64,000 bases of DNA from Saccopteryx bilineata (taxonomy: Eukaryota > Chordata > Mammalia > Chiroptera > Emballonuridae): positions 125,936,766 to 126,000,765 of the forward strand of contig NC_089491.1 in the NCBI RefSeq assembly GCF_036850765.1, written 5' to 3'. The notes below the pieces were generated by a model. The model ran no database searches and was not told the origin of the DNA. It saw only the letters and a program-made list of their open reading frames with translations. The number at the start of each line of letters is the position of its first letter. Within the stretch, counting starts at the first letter, position 1. The position numbers and the translations under genes were made by a program. Positions 10,140-20,970 of the stretch are shown here, piece by piece.

Positions 10140-10700
10140 ATGTTGACCCAAAGCATTACAGCAGCTTTGTTTATAATAGCTGGAACTTGGAAACAACCAA
10201 GGTGAATGAATAAATAGACTGTAGAAAATATAGACAATGGAATATTATTCAGAGCTAAAGAGAAATGACCTATTATGCCTAAAATCTTAAATGTATATTA
10301 ATAAGTGAAAGAAGCCAATCTGAAAAGACTACATACTCTATGATTCCAACTATATAATAATTTGGAAAAGGAAAAGCTATGACAACGGTAAACCTATTGG
10401 TGGTTGCCATTGGTTGGGAAAAGGAAAGGGAGAGATGAATAGGTTGAGCATAGAACATTTTTAGGGCAGTGAAACTGTTCTCTGTGATACCATAATGATG
10501 AATATATGTAACCATACAGTTGTTCAAATCCACAGAATGTGAAACTCCAAGTGTGAACTCTGATGTAAACTATGGAGCAGGTGATTATGATGTGTCCATG
10601 TATGTACATCAACTGTAATGAGTGTATTACTCTGGTGGGGCATATTGAAAGTGGGGCTTAATGTGTACCTTCTCATTTTGATATTTAGTGCAAAAAAAGT
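10140..10700 (+). mobile_element. Old L1 ORF2 end and 3' UTR
   Basis: Recognisable old L1 wording includes TTATAATAGCTGGAACTTGGAAAC, ATGGAATATTATTCAGAGC (about 10238-10256), GTGAAAGAAGCCAATCTGAAAAG and the 3' UTR phrase TTTTAGGGCAGTGAAACTG. The coding part is decayed. It is probably the far end of the same old L1 that starts at 6225, but that cannot be proven here. Confidence 0.75.
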
Positions 10701-12457
10701 TAAACCAGCCATTATTTCAAGAAATGAAAAATAATAATGGTTTTATTTCATTGAAAACTGACAGATGGCTGGCACTAAAATTAATTAAAGCAATGAAGTC
10801 AAAGCAGATGCAGGAAAGATTAGTCTTCAAAAAAAGAATGCTACTCAAGTTCAAACATTTCTCATTTTCATTTAGGAAGGATTTTACACTTGGGACAGAG
10901 ACCCGTGATTTATTAGATTAAGTTTTCTTTCAACAGCACCCTGGTTACTCTAAGTATTCAAACACAACAGCTTCATTGTACAAACCACGCATCATACTTT
11001 ATTTTTATTACTTTTAGGAGACTGTGATAGTATTGAATTTATAAAGAAAAGACTAATATCCTTGTTAACATTATTGTTGATCAAAGTACTTCCTTGCAAG
11101 AGAGTGAGTCTTTGCCAACCATGGTTATGGCTCCTCTAGATAAAGCCTTATAAAAAATTCAGAAGGAAACTGATGAGCTACAATTTTAATCCAGAAACAG
11201 GAAACATTGCATAGTATAATTAGGTGCTTTAAAGTCTCAGTAAAATTTGATTAACTTGAATACAAAGGTAGGTAAATTTAATCTGTGAAATATTTCCAGT
11301 CTCCTTCCCAGTTGCTGTTTTTCATGGACACCATACTTTTTGGTTCTCCTTCTGCTTATTTTAGAAAGAGAAATGTTCTACTTTTAAATGAATTTTTAAA
11401 AAAATGACAATATTACTCTCTAGGTTTAGAATTTTTATATTTTTTTACTCAATTATAAATCTATTTTCTTGTCAGATGTAATCATGGACATAAAAATATG
11501 CATAAGTACCAGAAGTTACAGGTACTGTGTACCCTTTGACAAAGTATGTTTTCTACCCTTGGTAATTATTAGCACTTGGCTACCATTTCTTAATGTCCTT
11601 AAAGCTGGAGCCTCAAGCATGCCAAAGTTAGATAAAAATTGTTACAGGTTAGGCTTTGCTGCTGTTTCTCACAATCCAATATGACAAAAACAATAAAGAT
11701 GTATTAAATGGAGCTAGAATAAGGCTGATGGTCAGTGAAATAACCACATGAGATATTGTGGCTTAATATAGAGTTTCTCAATAGGTCATAATTATACTAA
11801 TATTGATACTTATACTCTCTGGGGGATTTTAAAGAACCAAAGATAGTCAGAGCTCCTGAACCCATCAAACAGTCTCGTCAGTTTATTTCAGCATGTCACC
11901 CCGATGTCATCATTTTCTCTGTCTGCCATAATATGAAAATGATTGTAAAGCACTGACTGACTGTTTTAAAAATTAATCAAAGGAATTCTTGTTCAGTAAT
12001 TACATTCTCAAGTTTTTATATGCTCCCACTGGTATTTATTAAATATTATAACTATTATTTTTAAACTAAATAGACTGTTAGTATATTTGTAACACAATAA
12101 ATATTGGTATTAAAATCTAAAAAATTTTTACATCAGCTCAAAGAAAGATATTAGAAAGATATTATACATATTTTGCTATTCTTAGTTACTCTTAGGTGAT
12201 TAGAGATATTTTTCATTTAATTATTTTCTTATATTAAATAAAATCTGTATCCACAAAAATAAAGAGTTCTAGAAATGCTAAATATATGGGCAAATATAAA
12301 ATAATTTTCTTATGTAAAGTTCTTTAAAAATAACTGTTTAAAACAAGAATAATAGCACTATAGTATTGGGTTTCTAACAAATGTAGATTAAAACATATGA
12401 CAACAGTAATACAAATGCCCAGAGGAGCAAAATGAAAATATACTATAATTGATTTTT
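10701..12457. other. No feature recognised
   Basis: This is 1.75 kb of AT-rich single-copy-looking DNA. The open frames in it are short and do not resemble known proteins, and I see no RNA gene, SINE or clear transposon end. Confidence 0.5.
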
Positions 12458-12733
12458 CAAGTGTTGTTCCCCAAGAGGCACACTGGTGTGCCGCAAAAAA
12501 ATTTTTTAAAACATGTAATACCTGACTATTTGGTCAGGGGCACTGACCTCTTTTTTCATTAGATTGTCAAATGACAACAGCCAACACACAATAGCTGCCC
12601 AGTGTAAATGAATCAAAATTATACCTATTGTTTTGTCAGAGCAGCAAATTATATACACTTTGGTGTGAAGCAGAGTTTTAGTAATTAGTTTATGTGCACC
12701 ATGAGATGTAAAAGGTTGAAAATTGCTGTCCTA
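12458..12733. mobile_element. hAT (Charlie-like) DNA transposon relict
   Basis: The left part contains GAGGCACACTGGTGTGCCGC, an internal palindrome around CACACTGGTGTG, and the right part has CACCATGAGATGTAAAAGGTTG followed by AAAATTGCTGTCC. That wording is typical of hAT-Charlie non-autonomous elements. The terminal repeats are diverged and the 8-bp duplication is not readable. There is no transposase sequence. Confidence 0.55.
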
Positions 12734-12976
12734 TAAGATTCCTTTACTACTTTAAAGAAGACTATATTGGGTTCAAGATGTATACTCTAAGGCCATACAG
12801 CTGTCATTAAATAACAAAACAAAGAGTTACTGATAACAAAGCAGCAAAATAAAATTAATTAGAATCTATCAGTACTAAACTAATCCAAAAGAAAGCAGAA
12901 AAATGGGTAAAGGGAGGAAAATGGGTAAAGGGAAGAAAATGTAACAAATAGAAAACAAATTGTAAGATTATAGATT

Positions 12977-12988
12977 AAAACTAAACCA
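12977..12988 (+). repeat. Target-site duplication of the outer retroposon (left copy)
   Basis: AAAACTAAACCA here is repeated at 22190-22201, directly after an A-tail. It is preceded by GATT, giving TT|AAAA, the preferred nick site of L1 endonuclease. The four As are shared with the tail, so the informative core is eight bases. Confidence 0.65.
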
Positions 12989-13000
12989 GATTCCGCTTTG

Positions 13001-13349
13001 GCCCACACAAAGGCCCCTGACTCTGCCCCTCTGTGCGATAACACGGGCGCGCACTGCCGAGGCACTCGGAGGAATCGCTCACTCCTTATCTGCGTGCACA
13101 CACCAGGATATGAGGCCGGCCGCGGTTCCCTCTGAGTGAAACAGCCTCCAGCACGGAAAATCTCCACCCTTGGGATTAGTTCTCACTCCCTCCCGTGCGT
13201 GGCTTTCCCAGGGCGCTGGGGCTGCCCAGAGACTCTGCCCTCAGCCCACAGAAAGGCCTCTGACCCTGCCTCTCCGTGGGGCAACACGGGCACCCACTTC
13301 CGCGGCTTAGGAAGAAATCTCTCTTCCACTAACTGCGCACCGACCAGGA
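13001..13349 (+). repeat. Two diverged GC-rich direct repeats, 243-bp offset
   Basis: GCCCACACAAAGGCCCCTGA at 13001 is echoed by GCCCACAGAAAGGCCTCTGA at 13244. The similarity continues through AACACGGGC, CACT.CCG and the GTGCACACACC / GCGCACCGACC ends at about 13114 and 13347. The sequence between the two (13115-13230) is GC-rich and not repeated. Confidence 0.75.
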
Positions 13350-13516
13350 GACCGGAAAGGAGAGAGGGAGAGAGAAGAGAGAGACAGAAAGAGAAGGGGG
13401 GAGGAGCAGGAAGCATCAACTCCCATATGTGCCTTGACCAGTCAAGCCCAGGGTTTCGAACCAGCAACCTCAGCATTTCCAGGTCGACGCTTTGTCCACT
13501 GCGCCACCACAGGTAT
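13350..13516 (-). mobile_element. Short-type SINE, antisense, without its A-tail
   Basis: On the + strand it reads GGAGCAGGAAGCATCAACTC ... CATATGTGCCTTGACC ... TTTCGAACC ... GTCCACTGCGCCACCACAGG, the complement of the short SINE family. The T-run expected at its left end is absent and the last few bases at the right (TCAGGC in other copies) are missing. This fits exonised SINE sequence inside a transcript better than a fresh insertion. Confidence 0.85.
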
Positions 13517-13531
13517 AAAAGAAAAGAAGTC
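13517..13531 (+). repeat. Target-site duplication of the L1 C unit (left copy)
   Basis: AAAAGAAAAGAAGTC occurs here and, identically, at 22136-22150. The two copies bracket 8.6 kb starting with an L1 5' UTR and ending with an L1 A-tail. The preceding AT gives AT|AAAAG, a plausible L1 endonuclease target. Confidence 0.85.
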
Positions 13532-14870
13532 GAGAGACAAGATGGCGCTGGAGTTGGCGAACGTACCAGCATCTACCTCCCAGAACCAATGTGGATTACA
13601 AACTAATTTTATGAACTATCAACTGGAAAAACCAACTTTGGACTAAACTAAAAGGACTCTTCAACCCAGGAACGCTGAAGAAGCCACCCAGAGACTGGTA
13701 AGAAAAGTGGAAACGCGGAGAGGGCTGCCCAGCTTCTCGGAGCGAACAGCAGCAGGGAGAGACTCGCGTGGCGGGAAGTGAGTTTAGCAGAGGGGAAAGG
13801 GCCCTGAGCCCCAGGAACAAAGCCCCAGCCTGCAGCCCCAGAGCCCAGAAGAAGCATAAGGACAGTATTTAGCTGGAAACAAGTCAGGATACTGTCTGTG
13901 AGAGAGTCTGATTTCTCAGACCCAGGATCCTTCTTAAAGGGACCACGCAGAACATCTCTCTCACAAACACTCACCCGGGGCTCCTGGAGACGGAGGGAGA
14001 GGGGAGAGAACCACAGTAACAGGAAGAGAGTGCAATCTAGGAGGCATAGGGAGAAACATTTTTGGGAGATAGCCACTCTAACCCCTGGGACGAGTCACTC
14101 CCCAAAGCTGAAGTGAATATTTCCCCCGGAAACAGCAATACCAGCAAAGGGAAGCAGGAGAGCAGCCAAACAAGCTCCCCCGCGGCATTCAGAACAGAGT
14201 CGCATAGAAGGAGGGAGCTTTCGGGTCTACGGTAGTGAGTCTTAGGGTCCGAGCTGCAACGCCCCCACCCACACGGCTGAGGGCGCACCGGAGAGCGGGT
14301 GGCAGCGGGAGACAAAAGCGCGGTTCTGCTGGCAGGGGCGGAAGCCGGCTGGCCACCAGTGGGCTCGGGTGTGAGCTCAATCTTGCCCGGCTAGGGAGAA
14401 GGGGGCGTGCAAAAGCGGCTAAGCTCAGCTGCAGGCAGCCTGTAATCCAGCCTCCGGGAGAAGGGCGGGAAACCCAGAAAGGGTAGAAACCAGCCCCAGA
14501 GCAAGGGCAGAGGGGCACATCCCTGCCCCGCCTGTGCAACCCAGGCTTGCGGTCTGACTTGGTAGCAGGCTCCTCCCACGGGGGTGGAGCCAAAAGCCCA
14601 GAAGAGGCGGAGTTCCGCTACGAAGCTGAGCTTGGGCACGCAGCCTTTCCTGGTGGTAGAGCCAAGGCTAGCAGCTGTTCCTTGAGTGGGATCATCCTGC
14701 AAAGGCAGGGCGAAAGCTCGGAAACAGGCGGAGACCCGCAGCTGAGCAAAGGTGCTCGCCAGTGCCCTCAGGACCGAGCATAACATCACACACGGGGGCG
14801 GGGCAAAGGCCAAGGCCACCAACCCTTGTGCACCCGAGCACGTGATCACAGCCACTCTCGTGAAGAGAAA
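13532..14870 (+). promoter_or_regulatory. L1 C 5' UTR / internal promoter
   Basis: The first bases include CAAGATGGC (13538-13546), the same YY1-type site found at the very start of human L1, where it positions transcription initiation. The remaining 1.3 kb is GC-rich and ends at the ORF1 ATG. Beginning exactly at the flanking duplication and at the YY1-type site argues that the insertion is full length. Promoter activity is inferred from the family. Confidence 0.75.
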
Positions 14871-15782
14871 ATGCGGAGGCAGAGAAATACAACACAAATA
14901 AACCAAGAGAAATCCCCAGAAAAGGACCTAAGTGAATCAGATATAACCAAATTACCAGATGCAGAGTTTAAAATAACGATTGTTAGGATGCTCAAAGATA
15001 TTAGAACCACCATAGATGGCCATTACGAAAACCTAAATAAAGAGATAACAAATATAAAAAAGGACATTGAAATAATAAAAAAGAATCAGACAGAAATGAC
15101 AAATACAATATCTGAAATAAAGAATACAATGGAAGGAATTAAAAGCAGGATGGATGAAGCAGAGAATCGAATCAGTGAGTTAGAGGACACAATAAATAAA
15201 GGCATGGAAGCAGAGCAGAAAAAAGAAAAGAGACTCAAAAAGTCTGAGGAAACTCTAAGAGAGCTCTGTGACAACATGAAGAGAAATAACATCCGCATCA
15301 TAGGGGTTCCTGAAGAAGAAGAGAAAGAACAAGGGATAGAGACTTTGTTCAAACATATTATAGCGGAAAACTTCCCCCAATTAAGGCAGGAAAATATTTC
15401 ACATGTTCAGGAAGCACAGAGAACTCCATTAAGGAGAAATCCAAAGAAACCAACACCGAGACACATCATAATTAAATTACCAAAGCTAAATGATAAAGAG
15501 AAAATATTAAAAGCTGCTCGAGAAAAAAAGACAATCACCTACAAAGGAGCCCCCATAAGGATGACTTCTGACTTCTCAACAGAAACACTTGAGGCCAGAA
15601 GGGAGTGGCAAGAAATATTCAAAGTAATGCAGAACAAGAATCTACAACCAAGACTACTTTATCCAGCAAGGCTATCATTTAAAATTGAAGGAGAAATAAA
15701 AAGCTTTACAGACAAAAAAAAACTAAAGGATTTCACTACAACCAAACCAAGGCTGCAAGAAATGCTAAGGGACCTGTTGTAA
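14871..15782 (+). CDS. L1 C ORF1p, intact
   Basis: ORF1p is the L1 RNA-binding chaperone that packages L1 RNA as trimers in the cytoplasm. The frame is open for 303 residues from ATG 14871; an upstream in-frame ATG at 14826 would add 15 residues, but 14871 starts with the basic MRRQRN stretch expected. Residues 25-135 form heptad-rich coiled coil (repeated E, K, I, M positions with ISEIK.../ISELEDT); about 138-240 are the RNA-recognition domain (REL motif, NNIRIIGVPE...), and 240-303 the C-terminal domain (REKKTITYKGAPIRMTSDFS, ARREWQEIF). Length is near the human 338. It differs clearly from the ORF1 of copy D, so a separate lineage. ORF2 follows after 58 bases. Confidence 0.92.
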   Translation: MRRQRNTTQINQEKSPEKDLSESDITKLPDAEFKITIVRMLKDIRTTIDGHYENLNKEITNIKKDIEIIKKNQTEMTNTISEIKNTMEGIKSRMDEAENRISELEDTINKGMEAEQKKEKRLKKSEETLRELCDNMKRNNIRIIGVPEEEEKEQGIETLFKHIIAENFPQLRQENISHVQEAQRTPLRRNPKKPTPRHIIIKLPKLNDKEKILKAAREKKTITYKGAPIRMTSDFSTETLEARREWQEIFKVMQNKNLQPRLLYPARLSFKIEGEIKSFTDKKKLKDFTTTKPRLQEMLRDLL

Positions 15783-15840
15783 ACAGATCAAAGGAAAAAA
15801 AAGAATATAGCAAAAGAGAAAAACAGTTTTAAAGAAAAAA

Positions 15841-18800
15841 ATGGCAATAAACAATTACATATCAGTAATAACCTTAAATGTTAATGGATTAAATGATCCT
15901 TTCAAGAGACATAGGGTAGCTGCGTGGATAAGAAAACAGGACCCATACATATGTTGTCTACAAGAGACACACCTTAAATCAAAAGATGCACACAGACTGA
16001 AGATAAAAGGATGGAAAAAAATATTTCATGCAAATGGAAATGAAAAAAAAGCTGGGGTAGCAATACTTATATCAGACAAAATGGACTTTAGAACAAAGAC
16101 CATAGTTAGAGATAAAGAAGGTCACTACATAATGATAAAGGGATCAATACAAAAGGAAGATATAACCATTATAAATATCTACGCACCTAATATAGGAGCA
16201 CCTAAATATATAAAGCAGACTTTGATAGACTTAAAGGGCGAGATCAACAGCAATACTATAATAGTAGGAGATTTCAATACCCCATTAACATCATTAGATA
16301 GGTCCTCAAGAAAGAAAATTAACAAAGAAACAGCAGACTTAAAGGACATATTAGATGAACTCGATTTAATAGATATCTTCAGAACCTTTCACCCTAAAAG
16401 AGCAGAATATACATTCTTTTCAAGCGCTCATGGGACATTCTCTAGAATAGACCACATGTTAGGGCACAAAAGCGGGCTCAACAAATTTAAGAAGATTGAA
16501 ATCATATCGAACACTTTCTCTGATCACAATGGCATTAAACTAGAAATCAACCACAATAGAAAAATTGAAAAACATTCAAACACTTGGAAACTAAATAGCA
16601 CGTTATTAAACAATGAATGGGTTAACATTGAGATCAAAGAAGAAATTAAAAAATTCCTAGAAACAAACGATAATGAGCATACATCAACTCAAAATTTATG
16701 GGACACAGCAAAAGCAGTCCTGAGAGGGAAGTTTATAGCATTACAAGCATACCTCAAGAAGCTAGAAAAAGCTCAAATTAACAACTTAACCCTGCATCTA
16801 AAAGAACTAGAAAAAGAACAGCAAGTAAAGCCCAGAGCTAGTAGAAGGAAGGAAATAATAAAGATCAGGGCAGAAATAAGTGACATAGAGGCTAAGGAAA
16901 CAATACAGAGGATCAATGAAACCAGGAGCTGGTTCTTTGAAAAGGTAAACAAGATTGATGAACCTTTAACAAGACTCACCAAGAAAAAAAGAGAGAGGAC
17001 TCAAATAAATAAAATTAGAAACGAGAGTGGAGAAATAACAACTGACACAACAGAAATACAAAATATTGTAAGAAAATACTGTGAAGAACTGTACGCCAAA
17101 AAACTAGACAACCTAGATGAAATGGACAAATTCCTTGAATCATATAATCTTCCAAAAATCAATCTGGAAGAATCAGAAAACCTAAACAGACCAATTACAA
17201 CAAATGAGATTGAAACAGCTATCAAAAAACTCTCAAAAAAGAAAAGTCCTGGGCCTGACGGCTTCACAAGTGAATTCTACCAAATATTCAAAGAAGAACT
17301 AACTCCTATCCTTCTCAAGCTATTTCAAAAAATTCAAGAGGAAGGAAGACTTCCAAACTCCTTTTATGAAGCGAGCATAATTCTGATTCCAAAACCAGGC
17401 AAAGACAACACAAAAAAAGAAAATTATAGGCCAATATCCCTGATGAACTTAGATGCAAAAATCCTCAATAAAATATTAGCAAACCGGATCCAGCAATATA
17501 TGGAAAAAATCATACACCATGATCAAGTAGGATTTATTCTTGGGAGGCAAGGCTGGTACAATATTCGCAAATCAATCAATGTGATTCATCACATAAACAA
17601 AAGAAAGGAGAAAAACCACATGATAATTTCAATAGATGCAGAAAAAGCATTTGATAAAGTCCAGCACCCATTCATGATCAAAACTCTCAGCAAAGTGGGA
17701 ATACAGGGAACATACCTCAACATGATAAAGGCCATCTATGACAAAGCCACAGCCAACATAATACTCAATGGGCAAAAATTAAAAGCTATCCCCTTAAGAT
17801 CAGGAACAAGGCAGGGTTGCCCCCTTTCACCACTCTTATTCAACATAGTTCTGGAAGTCCTCGCCACAGCAATCAGACAAGAAAAAGAAATAAAAGGCAT
17901 CCAAATTGGAAAAGAAGAAGTAAAACTATCATTATTTGCAGATGACATGATATTGTATATAGAAAACCCTAAAGTTTCAGTCAAAAAACTACTAGACCTG
18001 ATAAAAGAATTTGGCAAGGTGGCAGGATATAAAATCAATACTCAGAAATCAGAGGCATTTTTATACACTAATAATGAACTGTCAGAAAGAGAAATCAGGG
18101 AATCAATCCCCTTTACCATTGCAACCAAAAAAATAAAGTACCTAGGAATAAATCTAACCAAGGAGATTAAAGACTTGTACTCAGAAAATTATAAAACATT
18201 GATAAAAGAAATCAGGGAAGATATGAATAAGTGGAGGCATATACCGTGCTCATGGTTAGGAAGAATAAACATCATTAAAATGTCTATATTACCCAAAGCA
18301 ATTTATAAATTCAATGCAATACCAATGAAAATACCAATGACTTACTTCAAAGACATAGAACACATATTCCAAAAATTTATATGGAACCAAAAAAGAACAA
18401 GAATAGCCTCAGCAATCCTGAAAAGGAAGAAAAAAGCAGGAGGTATCACACTTCCAGATATCAAGTTATATTATAAGGCCATTGTACTCAAAACAGCATG
18501 GTACTGGCATAAGAACAGGCACATAGATCAATGGAACAGAACAGAGAACTCAGAAATAAACCCACAGCTCTATGGACAACTGATATTTGACAAAGGAGGT
18601 AAGACAATACAATGGAGTAAAGACAGTCTCTTCAACAAATGGTGTTGGGAAAACTGGACAGCTACCTGCAAAAAAATGAAACTAGACCACCAACTTACAC
18701 CACTCACAAAAATAAACTCAAAATGGATAAAAGACTTGAATGTAAGCCATGAAACCATAAGCATTTTAGAAGAAAACATAGGCAGTAAGCTCTCTGACAT

Positions 18801-19660
18801 CTCTAGCAGCAATATTTGCTGATTTGTCTCCACAGGCAAGTGAAATAAAAGACAGGATAAACAAATGGGACTATATCAAACTAAAAAGCTTCTGCACAGC
18901 TAAAGACAATAAGAACAGAATAAAAAGACAAACTACACAATGGGAGAATATATTTGACATAGCGTCTGATAAGGGGTTAATAACCAAAATTTATAAAGAA
19001 CTTGTAAAACTTAATACCAGGAAGACAAACAATCCAATCCAAAAATGGGCAAAAGAAATGAATAGACATTTCTCCAAAGAGGACACACAGATGGCCAATA
19101 GGCATATGAAAAAATGTTCAACATCATTAATGATTAGAGAAATGCAAATTAAAACCACAATGAGATATCACCTCACACCAGTCAGAATGGCGCTCATCAA
19201 TAAAACAACACAGAATAAGTGCTGGCGAGGATGTGGAGAAAAGGGAACCCTCCTGCACTGCTGGTGGGAATGCAGACTGGTGCAGCCACTGTGGAAAACA
19301 GTATGGAGATACCGCAAGAAATTAAAAATCGAACTGCCTTTTGACCCAGCTATCCCACTTTTAGGAATATACCCCAAGAACACCATAGCACTGTTTGAAA
19401 AGAAGAAATGCACCCCCATGTTTATGGCAGCATTGTTCACAATAGCAAAGATTTGGAAACAGCCCAAGTGTCCATCAGAGGATGAGTGGATTAAAAAGCT
19501 TTGGTATATATATACTATGGATTACTACTCAGCCATAAGAAATGATGACATAGGATCTTTTACAACAACATGGATGGGCCTTGATAACATTATACTGAGT
19601 GAAAGAAGTAAATCAGAAAAAACTAAGAACTATATGTTTCCACACATAGGTGGGACATAA
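15841..19660 (+). pseudogene. L1 C ORF2p, complete except for one frameshift
   Basis: ORF2p nicks target DNA and reverse-transcribes L1 RNA. The first frame covers residues 1-993, the second (from 18824) continues to the normal end at 19660; together about 1,272 codons, against 1,275 in human L1. The endonuclease (residues 1-240) keeps the NVNGLN asparagine, the QETH glutamate, the SRIDHML aspartate and the SDHNG histidine. The RT domain keeps [15 protein letters not shown] and the catalytic FADDM (about 17935-17950). The cysteine motif CWRGCGEKG...HCWWEC is at 19220-19275. The break lies in AATATTTGCTGA (18811-18822), best explained by loss of two Ts. As it stands the protein would end before the cysteine domain. 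Confidence 0.9.
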
Positions 19661-19982
19661 AGATGAGACGCAGAGACATGAACAACAGTGTTGGGGTTAC
19701 AGGGTGGGGGGAGGAGAGGGAGGGGGTTGGGGGAGGGGAGGAGCACAAAGATCATGGCTTTTCAGCATTGGCCATATTCCCCCCTTAATCTATAGACAGA
19801 CAGCAAATATTTACGTATGGTGTTCCCACTATAAAGACTGCTGTCTTAGGGACAAATGCTGACAAACTATTTCAGCAGTTCCTCCTTCTTCAAAGTCTTA
19901 TATGTAAACATAGAGCTCCAAGTTTCATAGGACATACTCAAGCTCACTCCATGCTTCCTGGTGCTTTAGCACAAGGGAATGC
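19661..19982 (+). other. L1 C G-rich 3' UTR tract, then unassigned DNA
   Basis: After the ORF2 stop there is the usual purine-rich tract (19698-19740, long G runs) and GCACAAAG, where the other L1s in the window go on to AAAACTAGATAG and the terminal segment. Here the sequence switches at about 19750 to unrelated DNA (ATCATGGCTTTTCAGC...) with no A-tail at the switch. I cannot assign 19750-19982; no frame is long. Confidence 0.6.
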
Positions 19983-20395
19983 CCCCCCCCCTTTTTTTTT
20001 TTTTTTTGTATTTTTTTTTGTATTTTTTCTTTTATTTTTTTATTTTTTGTATATTTCTGAGGATGGGGATGGGGAGGCAAGCAGACAGACTCCTGCATGC
20101 GCCTGACTGGGATCCACCTGGCATGCCTACCCGGGGGAATGCTCTGCCCATCTGGGATGTTGCTTTGTTACAACCGGAGTCATTCTAGCAACTGGGGCGG
20201 AGGCCATGGGGCCATCCTTAGTGCCCAGGGTGGATTTGCTCCGGTGGAGCCTTGGCTGTGGGCGGGAGGAGAGGGACCGGGAGGGGGGAGAGGGGGAGGG
20301 GTGGAGAGGTAGATGGGCGCTTCTCCTGTGTGCTCTGGCCGGGAATCGAACCCGGGAATCCTGCACACCAGGCCAATGACTCCGACGGGTCTACC
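19983..20395 (-). mobile_element. Ves-type SINE, antisense, variant tRNA head
   Basis: It runs from a T-rich run (19993-20050) through the complement of the Ves body (GGATCCACCTGGCATGCC, GGAGCCTTGGCTG) to the tRNA-like head. B box and flanks are intact (GGGAATCGAACCCGGG). The 5' end is not the usual GGCCCTGGCCGGTTGGCTCAG; on the minus strand the head reads GGTAGACCCGTCGGAGTC. This is either a subfamily or a damaged end. Confidence 0.85.
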
Positions 20396-20559
20396 ATATC
20401 ATGCTTTTTACTTAAAAAAAAAAAAAAATTTACATTTCTTTTGAAAGCTGATGAACAGGAGACACCAAATCTACCTTCTTTATTAGATCTAGCTAATAAC
20501 ACTGTTCTGTCTTTTTTCCAAATAGCTCCAGATATATGGAAAAGATTTATATAGGCGGA

Positions 20560-20970
20560 TGGGGATCCTCAAACCCCTCAGCGAGATCTTCTGAGAATGG
20601 CTTTTAAGATACCTAGAGGCAGAAAAAGCCCAATAGAGATCAGGGGGAACTACCAGCTTTTAGGATACACCCTTAAAGGCTCCAGCACCCCAAAGGGGTC
20701 TCATAGGATGCCATCTGGGTCCTGCTTCAATAGTGGAAAGGAAGGTCATTGAGCTAAAGCCTGCCAGGCTTACACACCTCTGCTGTGAGGAAACAGGGAC
20801 ACTGGAAGGTGGGCTTCCCCCTCGCTCCTCTAAGGGAGGGTTCAGTCTCTTCCAGGCCTGCTCCAGCCACCTATGACCTAACCTTGCCCAGAATGCTGGG
20901 GTTTGCCACTGAAGGCTGAAGGTGCCCAGGGCCGTCGACCCCATCTACGACACTGTGGACGAGCCTAGGG
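20560..20970 (+). pseudogene. Endogenous retrovirus gag nucleocapsid remnant
   Basis: Around 20706-20765 one frame shows CFNSGKEGH and then AKAC, i.e. a CCHC zinc knuckle in which the second cysteine has become serine and a stop follows the histidine. About 35 bases on, after a one-base shift, a second knuckle is visible: CCEETG and, in the next frame, GHWKVGF, with the last cysteine lost. Two knuckles followed by a basic, proline-rich stretch suit the end of a class I retroviral gag. Stops and frameshifts show long decay. No LTR is found next to it, so it is an isolated internal fragment. Confidence 0.55.

Larger units (their letters stand above)
12989..13531 (+). mobile_element. Body of a poly(A)-tailed retroposon: GC-rich repeats plus antisense SINE
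   Basis: The body starts with a GC- and CpG-rich block made of two diverged direct repeats (12989-13349), continues into an antisense SINE (13350-13516), and originally ended with the sequence now displaced to 22151-22189, which has AATAAA and an A-run. A flanking duplication (12977-12988 and 22190-22201) marks the unit as L1-mobilised. No frame looks conserved. It could be a processed copy of a non-coding RNA or a composite non-autonomous retroposon; I do not recognise it. Confidence 0.5.

Noticed and set aside
14189..14906. Long minus-strand frames of 134 and 171 codons
   Set aside because: GC-rich L1 5' UTR gives few stops; no motif, and they overlap each other in different frames.
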